DNA of 40,448 bases from Sphingobacteriia bacterium (GTDB taxonomy: Bacteria > Bacteroidota > Bacteroidia > NS11-12g > UBA9320): the NCBI GenBank assembly GCA_008080835.1, contig VMDK01000006.1, positions 1-40,448 of the forward strand, given 5' to 3'. A program made the translations under genes and the position numbers. Below are positions 1 to 7,820 of this stretch, piece by piece. A model generated the notes under the pieces. That model did no database searches, was not told where the DNA came from, and saw only the letters and a program-made list of their open reading frames with translations. Within the stretch, counting starts at the first letter, position 1; each line of letters starts with the position of its first letter.

Positions 1-283
1 TGAAGAGGATGTTGAAACTGCTGCTGAGACAGTAGAAGAAAATACAGAAGCTGTTGAAGCAACTGAAGAAGTTGTAGAAGCTGAAGTAGAAGAAACACCT
101 GAAGCTGAGGCTGCAGAGGAGCCGGCTGAAGAAGAAGCAGCTCCTAAAGTGGAAGAGCCTGTAGCAGAAGCCGAAGTTGAAGCAGAAGCTTCAGAGGAAG
201 CGACTGAAGAGGAAGAGTCTACTGAAGAAGAAGATGCTTCTGAGGAAGGCGAAGGTCAGGACGAAGAAGAGAAAAAAGACTAA
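1..283 (+). CDS. C-terminal acidic tail of a protein truncated by the window edge (possibly ribosomal protein S16)
   Basis: An open frame enters from the left edge, with codons in phase from base 2, and ends at TAA 281-283. The 93 visible codons are almost only Glu, Ala, Val, Thr, Ser and Pro, with a final Glu-Glu-Lys-Lys-Asp. No folded domain is visible, so identity cannot be proven. Bacteroidota ribosomal protein S16 often carries a long Glu/Ala-rich C-terminal extension of this kind, which makes rpsP the best guess. Other proteins with acidic tails remain possible. A strong intrinsic terminator follows 20 nt later, so this is the last gene of its transcript. Confidence 0.6.
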   Translation, partial: EEDVETAAETVEENTEAVEATEEVVEAEVEETPEAEAAEEPAEEEAAPKVEEPVAEAEVEAEASEEATEEEESTEEEDASEEGEGQDEEEKKD

Positions 284-302
284 TAGTCTGAATGCATAAA
301 TG

Positions 303-333
303 AAAGGGAAGTTCCATTGAGCTTCCCTTTTTT
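303..333 (+). terminator. Intrinsic terminator after the acidic-tail gene
   Basis: A 9-bp stem (303-311 with 322-330, core GGGAAG/CTTCCC) encloses a 10-nt loop. Its 3' arm runs directly into a T-tract. Confidence 0.85.
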
Positions 334-378
334 GTTATTCGATTTTACATTTTTGTATATTAACGGAAAGAAAAAGCT

Positions 379-1503
379 ATGAAACGAGAGGTTTTGGAAC
401 CCATGGCCATCGAAGAGGACTTTCTTCCTCTAAATGGTACGGATCACATCGAATTCTACGTAGGAAATGCCAAGCAAAGTGCATATTACTATCAGAAGGC
501 CTGGGGATATGAACTAGTGGCCTATGCCGGTCCTGAAACAGGTGTTCGGGATCGCGCTTCATATGTCTTGCAGCAGGGTAAAGTGAGATTGGTGCTTACC
601 ACATCCTTACTCCCAAACTCCGACATTTCCCGACACCAGCAGGAGCACGGTGATGGCGTGAAGTTCTTGTCGCTGTGGGTGGATGATGCCACCAAGAGCT
701 TTGAAGAAACTGTCAAGCGCGGTGCGAAACCATATATGGAGCCGACGGAATTTTCTGATGAACATGGCAAAGTGGTCATCTCTGCCATCCATACCTATGG
801 GGAAACCGTTCACAAGTTCGTTCAACGCTCAGAATACAATGGCGCATTCCTGCCAGGGTTCAAAGAACCCCTCAATAAAATCAAAGTGGAGCCTGTGGGC
901 TTGAAGCACATCGACCACTGCGTAGGTAATGTAGAGCTTGGAGCCATGAATCAATGGGTCAACTTCTACGAAGACGTTTTGGGCTTCCGACTGCTGCTTA
1001 CCTTCGACGATGAAGATATCAGCACCGAATACAGCGCTTTGATGTCAAAAGTGGTTTCCAATGGGAACGGTTACGTAAAATTCCCGATCAATGAACCCGC
1101 AGACGGAAAGAAGAAGAGCCAGATCGAAGAGTATCTCGACTTTTACCAAACTGCCGGTGTGCAACACATCGCCATCGAAACCGATAATATCATTGCTACT
1201 GTAAGTGAACTTAGAAGAAGAGGGGTAGACTTCTTATACGTGCCGGATAACTATTACGATACCGTATTGGACCGGGTAGGAGAGATCGACGAAGAGATCA
1301 CCGCATTGAAGGAACAGAATATTCTGGTCGACAGAGACGACGAAGGTTATCTACTACAGATCTTTACGAAGCCTGTTGAAGACCGCCCCACTCTTTTCTA
1401 CGAGATCATTCAGCGAAAAGGGGCGAAGTCCTTTGGAAAAGGAAACTTCAAAGCCTTGTTCGAATCGATCGAACGCGAACAGGAACTCAGAGGAAATCTC
1501 TAG
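379..1503 (+). CDS. hppD: 4-hydroxyphenylpyruvate dioxygenase
   Basis: This non-haem Fe(II) enzyme of tyrosine catabolism converts 4-hydroxyphenylpyruvate to homogentisate in the cytoplasm. The 374 residues form the expected tandem of two vicinal-oxygen-chelate domains. The N-terminal one starts at DHIEFYVGNA (about residue 22) and the catalytic one at LKHIDHCVGNV (about 175). The iron triad is visible as His180 (IDH), His263 (VQHIA) and Glu342 (FYEIIQR). Length is normal for the bacterial family. The start at 379 is taken, but Met9 (base 403) is an equally plausible start. No other catabolic gene (homogentisate dioxygenase, fumarylacetoacetase) lies next to it. It appears monocistronic, with terminators on both sides. 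Confidence 0.95.
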   Translation: MKREVLEPMAIEEDFLPLNGTDHIEFYVGNAKQSAYYYQKAWGYELVAYAGPETGVRDRASYVLQQGKVRLVLTTSLLPNSDISRHQQEHGDGVKFLSLWVDDATKSFEETVKRGAKPYMEPTEFSDEHGKVVISAIHTYGETVHKFVQRSEYNGAFLPGFKEPLNKIKVEPVGLKHIDHCVGNVELGAMNQWVNFYEDVLGFRLLLTFDDEDISTEYSALMSKVVSNGNGYVKFPINEPADGKKKSQIEEYLDFYQTAGVQHIAIETDNIIATVSELRRRGVDFLYVPDNYYDTVLDRVGEIDEEITALKEQNILVDRDDEGYLLQIFTKPVEDRPTLFYEIIQRKGAKSFGKGNFKALFESIEREQELRGNL

Positions 1504-1522
1504 GATTCTTCCCATCAAATAC

Positions 1523-1555
1523 AAAAGGCTCAGCATTTCGCTGAGCCTTTTGTTT
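1523..1555 (+). terminator. Intrinsic terminator of hppD
   Basis: A perfect 12-bp stem (1523-1534 with 1540-1551, core GGCTCAGC/GCTGAGCC) closes a 5-nt loop and is followed by a T-rich run. Confidence 0.9.
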
Positions 1556-1668
1556 TAAGTGTGGGTTTTTCGTAGCCTCAAGATTAATCGTGAGGCTACC
1601 TCACAATAACTATACGCAGTCTTGAGCGTGTTTACCCGCCTCTGGCGGGAGCGAAGCGAACGGTGACT

Positions 1669-1704
1669 ACAATCTGTCGCGGATATTTATCCGTGATAGA
1701 TTGT
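1669..1704. repeat. Long palindromic hairpin, element P1
   Basis: A 16-bp stem (1669-1684 with 1689-1704) includes two G-T wobbles and closes on the 4-nt loop ATTT. The upper stem reads CGCGGAT/ATCCGTG. It is related in inverse orientation to the hairpin at 1726-1755. No T-tract follows, so it is not a standard terminator. Confidence 0.8.
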
Positions 1705-1725
1705 GAATTCATGGTATGTGCACAG

Positions 1726-1755
1726 AACTGTCTCGGATGAATATCCGCGACAGTT
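1726..1755. repeat. Palindromic hairpin, element P2 (inverse relative of P1)
   Basis: A 13-bp stem with one mismatch (1726-1738 with 1743-1755) closes on a 4-nt loop. Its reverse complement shares the core CTGTCGCGGATATT with element P1 at 1675-1688. Confidence 0.8.
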
Positions 1756-1761
1756 GAGTCT

Positions 1762-1814
1762 CTTGCTTTTTGGTCAAAGGCCAACGCTCTTTGTGCTCTT
1801 TGTGTCTTTGTGGT
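1762..1814. repeat. Direct-repeat copy 1 with octamer-type GTG array
   Basis: The first 24 bases (CTTGCT-TTTTGGTCAAAGGCCAA) are nearly identical to 1897-1919. They run into a tandem of TCTTTGTG-like words (1787-1814). The same GTG words recur at 1922-1952, 20717-20747, 20821-20843 and 20912-20935. Confidence 0.85.
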
Positions 1815-1896
1815 GCGGACAACTACCGCAACAAACAAAGCCTGTTAATGGACGTAGTCACCGCTCATTTCATTCACTGAAGACTACGCCCAGTCG

Positions 1897-1952
1897 CTTG
1901 CTATTTGGTCAAAGGCCAATGTTCTCCGTGTACTCTTTGCCTCCGTGGTTCA
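1897..1952. repeat. Direct-repeat copy 2 with octamer-type GTG array
   Basis: This is the second copy of the unit seen at 1762-1814. It has one difference in the first 23 bases, then CTCCGTG / CTCTTTG / CTCCGTGG words ending in GGTTCAA. Confidence 0.85.
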
Positions 1953-1960
1953 AAAAAAGC

Positions 1961-1996
1961 TACAACAAAAAAGGCCCAGTACCAACTGAGCCTCTT
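1961..1996 (-). terminator. Intrinsic terminator of the M42 peptidase gene
   Basis: Read on the minus strand, AGGC-tc-AGT pairs with ACT-gg-GCCT around a 4-nt loop (1972-1993) and is followed by a run of six or more T. Confidence 0.7.
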
Positions 1997-2013
1997 CCAT
2001 TGCTGATTCAGAA

Positions 2014-3087
2014 TTACTTCTTAAAGTAACTGAAGTCGTGACCGCTTTTCAGTTGGATCACCACTTCGTAAATGAGTTTGATGACCGCATCCAGATCGTC
2101 TTTGTGGATGGTCTCCACAGTAGTATGCATGTAACGCAGAGGCAAAGAGATCAAAGCGGATGGAACGCCTTCTGCGCTGTATGCGAATGAATCCGTGTCC
2201 GTTCCGGTTGATCTGCCCGCAGCAGCTCTTTGGAATGAGATCTTTTTCTTCTCCGCCACCTTTATGATCATGTCACGGACATTGTTCTGTACAGCAGGCC
2301 CGTATGTGATCGATGGTCCACCGCCACATTTGGTTTCACCCTGTGTTATCTTGTTGTACATCGGGGTGGTTGTATCATGAGTTACGTCTGTGATGATCGC
2401 TACATCCGGTTTGATGCGACGAGAGATCATCTCTGCACCGCGTAGACCGATCTCTTCCTGAACAGCATTGACCACGTAAAGAGTGAACGGGATCTCATTC
2501 TTGTTCTCATGGATCAAACGCGCAACCTCAGCGATCATGAAACCACCAGCGCGGTTGTCAAATGCACGACCGGTGAGGAAGTCTTTCCCAAGCTCCATTA
2601 CATCAGCATCGAATGTGGCAACGGTACCAACATGTACTCCTTGCTTCTCCACGTCTTCTTTTGAGGTGGCTCCAATATCGATGAACAAGTTTTTCAAACT
2701 TGGCTGCTCTTCCTTAGCGCGATCGCGCACATGGATAGCCGGCCATCCAAATACGCCTTTCACTACTCCTTTATCACCGTGCAGGTTCACCCTCATACTT
2801 GGAGCGATCTGATGATCGGATCCTCCCAGGCGAGTGACGTACAGGTATCCTTCCGGGGTGATGTAGTTCACGAACCATGCGATCTCGTCGGCATGCGCTT
2901 CGATGACCACTTTATAGTCTTTACCCGGATTGATGATACCAGCTACAGAGCCATATGCATCGGTGATATGCTCATCCACGTACGGAGTGATGTAGTCGAG
3001 CCAGATCTGCTGGCCGGACTTCTCAAATCCCGTAGGCGATGCGTTATTCAGATATTCCTCCAGGAATTTTTTGCTTTGCTTTCTCAT
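2014..3087 (-). CDS. M42-family metallo-aminopeptidase
   Basis: A cytoplasmic dinuclear-metal aminopeptidase of the M42 (glutamyl/deblocking aminopeptidase, PepA/TET-like) family, which trims amino acids from short peptides as large oligomers. The 357-residue protein shows the expected ligands: His65 in EAHADEI, Asp177 in RAFDNRAG, Glu211-Glu212 in VQEEIGLRG (catalytic base plus ligand), Asp234 in ITDVTHD and His321 in YMHTTVE. Length and motif order are normal. Substrate preference cannot be read from sequence, and older annotations call such proteins endoglucanase M by mistake. It lies 45 bp downstream of the RND pump gene on the same strand, so it may be co-transcribed, but a functional link is not evident. 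Confidence 0.9.
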   Translation of the reverse strand: MRKQSKKFLEEYLNNASPTGFEKSGQQIWLDYITPYVDEHITDAYGSVAGIINPGKDYKVVIEAHADEIAWFVNYITPEGYLYVTRLGGSDHQIAPSMRVNLHGDKGVVKGVFGWPAIHVRDRAKEEQPSLKNLFIDIGATSKEDVEKQGVHVGTVATFDADVMELGKDFLTGRAFDNRAGGFMIAEVARLIHENKNEIPFTLYVVNAVQEEIGLRGAEMISRRIKPDVAIITDVTHDTTTPMYNKITQGETKCGGGPSITYGPAVQNNVRDMIIKVAEKKKISFQRAAAGRSTGTDTDSFAYSAEGVPSALISLPLRYMHTTVETIHKDDLDAVIKLIYEVVIQLKSGHDFSYFKK

Positions 3088-3132
3088 AGGTTCAAATAAA
3101 CAAGCTTGCAGCTGTTTTGCCTAGTATGTGGA

Positions 3133-6100
3133 TTAAACTTCTTCTGCTGTAGTGTGAACTGTTCTAGCCGTTCCAACCATGCGCTTCACCCAGAAAGTCA
3201 AACGATCACTCAAAAGGTACATCACAGGTACGATCACCAAGGTAAGGAATGTCGCGAAGATCAATCCAAAGATCACTGTCCAGGCCATAGGGCCCCAGAA
3301 GTCGGCATTGTCACCACCGATATAGAATTGAGCATCGAAATCGCGAAGCAGCGACCCGAAGTTGATATTCATTCCGGTAGCCAAAGGCAAGAGTCCAAGT
3401 ACAGTTGTGATTGCAGTCAGAAGCACAGGACGCAGACGTGTCCGACCTGCCTCTACGATAGTACCCACAATTTCATCCATAGGCAATCGAGCGTCCTTGT
3501 CCAATCCCAATTCTACCCTCTTTCTTTGTCGGAGCAGAATGGTGTAGTCGATAAGTACGATTGCATTGTTCACTACCACACCGGCGAGTGAAATGATACC
3601 GATACCACTCATCATCACGGAGAATGGCATTCCCGTCAGGCCGAATCCTAGGAATACACCGATGGTACTGAAGACAACCGAGAACATGATGATCACAGGT
3701 CCGATCACACTGTTGAATTGCGTAACGATGATCAGGAAGATGATGAACATGGCGAGCATCATGGCTCCCATGAGAAACGCAGTTGATTTACCCTGCTCTT
3801 CCTGCTCTCCGGTGAACTTGAATTCGTATCCTTCTTTCTTCGGGAAATCGCTGAGCAGCTGCTTGTACTGACCAACGATCTCATTGGCGTTGAATCCTTC
3901 CTCAACTTCTGAGAAGATCGTGATCACCCTGTCCATATCCAGACGTTTGACCGTTCCATATGTGCTGTTGAACTCGATGTCAGTAACGGCAGAGATTGGC
4001 ACCTGACTGATCTTGCCACTCGCCATGTCACGGAAAGTGATATTCGTATTCAGAAGATTGTTCAGATTGTACCTGTATTCATCCTTGAAGCGCAGGTTGA
4101 TCTCATAATCGTCCTCGCCATCTTTGAGTTTGCTGATCTCTTTTCCTTGATTGGCTACGCGAATGGTGTTGGCAATATCCATCGTCGAAACATTGAATCG
4201 TTTCGCTGCTTCGCGATCGATGTTGATCTCCAGCATCGGTTTGCCGAGCTCGAGATCAGTCTTGAGCTGATCTACTCCCGGGATGCGCGCTTCTTCCATT
4301 TTGCGCTTTATCTGCTCCACATAGGAGATCAGTTCTAGGTAGTTTTCTCCTTTAACCTCCAAGTTGATCGGTTTTCCAACCGGTGGTCCCATATTGTCTT
4401 TACCAAAGGTCAATTGTGCTTCCGGGAAGTCGGCACAGGCCTTTTTGATCCGCGTCATGAGTTCACTGGTCGTCGTTTCAGAAAGGAAAATCCTTTCCTC
4501 ATAGTCAAGAAATGATACAGTGATCCTTGCCTTATTCGGAGATGAACCCTGCTGCACACCTTCATTCGGGTCAGCAGTTTTTTCTCCAACCTGGGCGAGC
4601 ACAGCTTCAACGATCACGCTATCACGCTCCACTTCCTTGGAGATGCGAGCTTCCAGTTCTTTTGTGATCTCATTCGTCTTGACGATGTCTGTGCCCAGCG
4701 GAGTTTCGATGAATACGTTCACCATTCTAGGCTCATTATCCGGGAAAAATACAATGTTCGGCTCGCCACCGAAGTAAAACCCTAGGGCGAAAACCAACAG
4801 GAACAACGTAGCAATGAAGTACGCAATAGGTCGCCATTTTGTGATGGCAAATTCCACACGTCGACTATACCACGCTTCGATCTTTGGCATCTTGGTATTC
4901 ATGAACCAGCGTCCAACCGGAACCATGTAGAAACGATTCACCAAAGAGAACAATACTCCCACGTAGAATAAGGACCCCATAAAGCGCATGTTACCGGCAC
5001 TGACACCTTCAGCGCTGCCTGCTGCTGCTTCTGTCATTCCCATGAATTGGAATGCAGTTCCTACAACTGCGGCCAGAATGATCCTGATCCAGAATGATCT
5101 TGCGCCGCGTTTCTTGGGATCTTCTACTCGCATGTGATCAGCCGTAAGAACCGGGTTGACGACCAAAGCAACGAATAGTGATGATGCTAGTACGATGATC
5201 AGTGTGATCGGAAGGAACTTCATGAATTCACCCATGAGGTCTTTCCAGAACAAGAGTGGCACGAAAGCGGCCAATGTGGTGGCAGTCGAAGCAATGATTG
5301 CCGATGCGACTTCACCTACTCCTTCTTTTGATGCCCGTTCGGCATTCTTGCCTTTCTCAGATCGCAATCGGTATATATTTTCTACCACAACGATCCCATT
5401 ATCTACCAGCATCCCCAGTGCAAGAATGAGTGAGAACAACACCATCATGTTCAGAGTATTACCTCCAAAGTTCAGTAGTGCGATCCCCATGAGCATGGAG
5501 AGTGGAATGGCAATTCCCACGAACAAACTGTTGCGAAGTCCAAGGAAGAAGACTAGAACTCCCACAACCAACAGTACCCCCATGATGATACTATTTTCCA
5601 GGTTGTTCACCATGGATCGAGTGAATTTCGATTGGTCATTGGTGATCAGCACATTCAAATCCTTAGGGAAAGTAGAGGCTTGAGCTTTTGCGATGATCGC
5701 TTTTATCTTATCGGAAGCATTGAGTAGATTTTCTCCACTCTTTTTCTTCACATCAAGTGCAACAACCGGTTTCCCGTCGAGACGTGCAAAGCTTGTTGGT
5801 TCCTTTGGGCCAAACGTTACTTCACCGATATCTCGCATGTAAACGATGTTCTGGAATTCATTCTTGACGATCACATCCTCTATATCACGGAAGCTTTCAA
5901 ACTCCCCTTTGATACGAATGTTCCTGCGCGAAATGTCGCTGCCATCTACACTTCGAATATCACCACCCGACATGGTAACGTTTTCACCGGCGATCGCGCG
6001 CTCCACGTCTGTAAGCGTGATTTCCAGTGCTTCCATTTTGACACGGTCCACACTGACTTCAACCTCATCCTCGCTGAGTCCGGTGATGTCAACTGCCGAT

Positions 6101-6639
6101 ATTTCCTGCAGATTCTCGATCTTCTCTTCGAGGTACTCCGCATATTCCTTGAGTTTTGCTTCCGGGTAATCGCCGTACACGTTCACGTTCATTACCGGCA
6201 TCTCGGAGAAATCAAGCTCCATGATGTTGGGGTCTGCCGGCAGATCATTTGGCAGATCAGCGTCGGCTCTGTCCACCGCATCTTTTACTTCCTGAAGCGC
6301 TTCGTTGCTTGGAACATCAAGATCGAATTCAGCTACGATCACGGAAAAATCCTGGATCGAGGTTGAACTCAGCTTTTTGATCCCGTTGATCGTATTAAGC
6401 TCTTTTTCAAGCGGTCTTGTGAGCAAGTTCTCAATATCCACCGGAGAGTTACCTGGATAGGCTGTATTCACGTAGATAGTAGGTTGTTTGATCTCCGGAA
6501 AACTCTCCTTCGGCATCGTATTATACGATCTCCATCCTATGATGAGGATGATGAAGATCATCACATATACGCTGATCCGATTATTTACAGACCAACTCGA
6601 GAGTTTGAACTCCTTTATTATCTCTTTCAACTTTGACAT
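3133..6639 (-). CDS. RND-family efflux transporter permease (AcrB-like)
   Basis: Inner-membrane proton-driven pump of a tripartite efflux system, 1168 residues against about 1050 for AcrB. TM1 lies near residues 22-36 (VYVMIFIILIIGW), followed by the porter motif YPGNSPVDIENLLTRPLE. The TM4 proton-relay segment reads GMLVDNGIVVVEN, with Asp413 present and the second AcrB Asp (408) replaced by Asn414. The repeat half follows, with GVVVNNAIVLIDY in TM10 and GRTRLRPVLLTA after it. About 75 extra residues (510-585) with two hydrophobic stretches separate TM6 and TM7. It is the last pump gene of the operon, 10 bp after the adaptor. Substrates are unknown; solvents, drugs, bile-type compounds or lipids are all possible. 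Confidence 0.95.
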   Translation of the reverse strand: MSKLKEIIKEFKLSSWSVNNRISVYVMIFIILIIGWRSYNTMPKESFPEIKQPTIYVNTAYPGNSPVDIENLLTRPLEKELNTINGIKKLSSTSIQDFSVIVAEFDLDVPSNEALQEVKDAVDRADADLPNDLPADPNIMELDFSEMPVMNVNVYGDYPEAKLKEYAEYLEEKIENLQEISAVDITGLSEDEVEVSVDRVKMEALEITLTDVERAIAGENVTMSGGDIRSVDGSDISRRNIRIKGEFESFRDIEDVIVKNEFQNIVYMRDIGEVTFGPKEPTSFARLDGKPVVALDVKKKSGENLLNASDKIKAIIAKAQASTFPKDLNVLITNDQSKFTRSMVNNLENSIIMGVLLVVGVLVFFLGLRNSLFVGIAIPLSMLMGIALLNFGGNTLNMMVLFSLILALGMLVDNGIVVVENIYRLRSEKGKNAERASKEGVGEVASAIIASTATTLAAFVPLLFWKDLMGEFMKFLPITLIIVLASSLFVALVVNPVLTADHMRVEDPKKRGARSFWIRIILAAVVGTAFQFMGMTEAAAGSAEGVSAGNMRFMGSLFYVGVLFSLVNRFYMVPVGRWFMNTKMPKIEAWYSRRVEFAITKWRPIAYFIATLFLLVFALGFYFGGEPNIVFFPDNEPRMVNVFIETPLGTDIVKTNEITKELEARISKEVERDSVIVEAVLAQVGEKTADPNEGVQQGSSPNKARITVSFLDYEERIFLSETTTSELMTRIKKACADFPEAQLTFGKDNMGPPVGKPINLEVKGENYLELISYVEQIKRKMEEARIPGVDQLKTDLELGKPMLEINIDREAAKRFNVSTMDIANTIRVANQGKEISKLKDGEDDYEINLRFKDEYRYNLNNLLNTNITFRDMASGKISQVPISAVTDIEFNSTYGTVKRLDMDRVITIFSEVEEGFNANEIVGQYKQLLSDFPKKEGYEFKFTGEQEEQGKSTAFLMGAMMLAMFIIFLIIVTQFNSVIGPVIIMFSVVFSTIGVFLGFGLTGMPFSVMMSGIGIISLAGVVVNNAIVLIDYTILLRQRKRVELGLDKDARLPMDEIVGTIVEAGRTRLRPVLLTAITTVLGLLPLATGMNINFGSLLRDFDAQFYIGGDNADFWGPMAWTVIFGLIFATFLTLVIVPVMYLLSDRLTFWVKRMVGTARTVHTTAEEV

Positions 6640-6649
6640 TTCGTGACGA

Positions 6650-7783
6650 TTATTTGGACGTGATGATCTTAACTAGATCTCCCTGAATGACGCTGTTGTA
6701 TCCTTCAGTGATCAGCATAGTTCCCGGTTCTAATCCGGATGAGATCACCGTTTCTGTGGCGAACTGCTCTTCGATCTCCACGAAGGTTTTTTGAACTGTA
6801 AGATCTTCATTGACCGTAAGCACATAGTCTCCTTTGCCATCATTTCGGATAAGACGGGTAGGAACCGTGATCGCATCTTCTTTTACGTAGTCGCTGGCCG
6901 TGATCATGGCTAAGAGATTTGGCTTGAGCATACTGCTCTTATGTGAAGGCTCAATGATGATAGTGTAAGTTCGATTGTTCGCATCAATCACACTTCCAAC
7001 CGCACTGATCTTCTCTTTGGTCGTTAGATTCAAACTCGGGTAGAACACTTCTACGCTTTGTCCCTTGCCGATATTCTCAATATACCGCTCCGATATGTTC
7101 GCCTTGATCTCCACATCCTGAAGATTCACCACACGCATCACACCCTGACTTCCTATACTTCCAACGAGCTGGCCGACTTTTGCCATCACCTCATCAACGG
7201 TTCCGCTGATCGGCGAACGAAGGTCGAACTTGCCCAGCTGGACTTGAGCCGCCATCAGACTTTTTTGCAGAGCTTCGTAGTTCGTTTTCGCCTGGAGGTA
7301 TTGGATCTCACTTCCTATGTTTTGATCCCACAGTCGCTTTTGCTTGTCATAATTCGCTTTAGCAAGCTTCAGTCGAGCTTCCAGTTCTGCAATTTGAGAT
7401 GCAGCAGCACGACCATCGAGTGAAACGAGCAACTGGCCTTTATATACGCGCTGACCTTCACGAACATGGATGGCGGTCACGGTGCTTGGTACTTCCGGAT
7501 TGATGAGCACGTTTTTGTCTGACTCAACTAGTCCTTGGAATACCACCGGATTCATGAATTCTTTTGGAGCGATCGTGTCGATCTGCACGGCAATACCAAG
7601 ATCTTCTTTCGTGGTATCGAGTTCCGCGATCTCGTTTTCGAGTTTATGGATCTCGTCTTTCAGTTTGGAGAAGGTTTTTTTCTTCTCTGTGAGTTCCTTT
7701 TGCTTCTGCTCCAGTTTTGAGCCGGTATCGGAACATGCGAGCAGACCCGCTGTGATGAACAAGGCAATGATCAGGTTTTTCAT
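6650..7783 (-). CDS. RND efflux periplasmic adaptor (membrane-fusion protein), lipoprotein
   Basis: HlyD/AcrA-type adaptor linking the pump to the outer-membrane channel. The start at 7783 is chosen because it gives a clean lipoprotein signal (MKNLIIALFITAGLLAC, lipid-anchored Cys17). The longer frame back to 7834 would add 17 unlikely residues and overlap tolC. The 377-residue mature frame has an unusually Lys/Glu-rich coiled coil right after the anchor (about 22-62). Then come the lipoyl-like half (VTAIHVREGQRVYKGQLLVSLDG), the helical hairpin (about 130-180), the second lipoyl half (LRSPISGTVDEVMAKVGQLV) and beta-barrel domains. No Shine-Dalgarno site is visible, only an A-rich leader. Confidence 0.93.
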   Translation of the reverse strand: MKNLIIALFITAGLLACSDTGSKLEQKQKELTEKKKTFSKLKDEIHKLENEIAELDTTKEDLGIAVQIDTIAPKEFMNPVVFQGLVESDKNVLINPEVPSTVTAIHVREGQRVYKGQLLVSLDGRAAASQIAELEARLKLAKANYDKQKRLWDQNIGSEIQYLQAKTNYEALQKSLMAAQVQLGKFDLRSPISGTVDEVMAKVGQLVGSIGSQGVMRVVNLQDVEIKANISERYIENIGKGQSVEVFYPSLNLTTKEKISAVGSVIDANNRTYTIIIEPSHKSSMLKPNLLAMITASDYVKEDAITVPTRLIRNDGKGDYVLTVNEDLTVQKTFVEIEEQFATETVISSGLEPGTMLITEGYNSVIQGDLVKIITSK

Positions 7784-7820
7784 TATCGTTTTGTTTGGGT
7801 TGTGTTTGATGTGTTGTTGA

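Larger units (their letters stand above)
1504..2013. other. Non-coding intergenic patch rich in hairpins and dispersed repeats
   Basis: This 510-bp gap separates the convergent hppD and M42 peptidase genes. Besides the two terminators it holds a 9-bp inverted repeat (1572-1580 with 1591-1599), a CCCGCC/GGCGGG hairpin (1635-1649) and two related long hairpins (1669-1704, 1726-1755). It also holds a 10-bp inverted pair (1661-1670 and 1854-1863) and two copies of a roughly 55-bp direct repeat. Open frames crossing it (for example plus-strand 1703-2029) have repeat-like composition and no recognisable protein features, so I regard the stretch as non-coding. Confidence 0.75.

Noticed and set aside
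346-355. Promoter box TACATTTTTG for hppD
   Set aside because: It has two bases too many between TA and TTTG for the consensus, so it is not listed as a feature.
1703-2029. 108-residue open frame on the plus strand in the hppD-M42 gap
   Set aside because: It reads through both GTG arrays, the terminator region and into the M42 gene; composition is repeat-like and no domain is visible.
3106-3591. Plus-strand frame opposite the 3' end of the RND gene (and similar long antisense frames elsewhere)
   Set aside because: It is an antisense shadow of a clearly real gene with Cys/His/Ser-rich nonsense composition.
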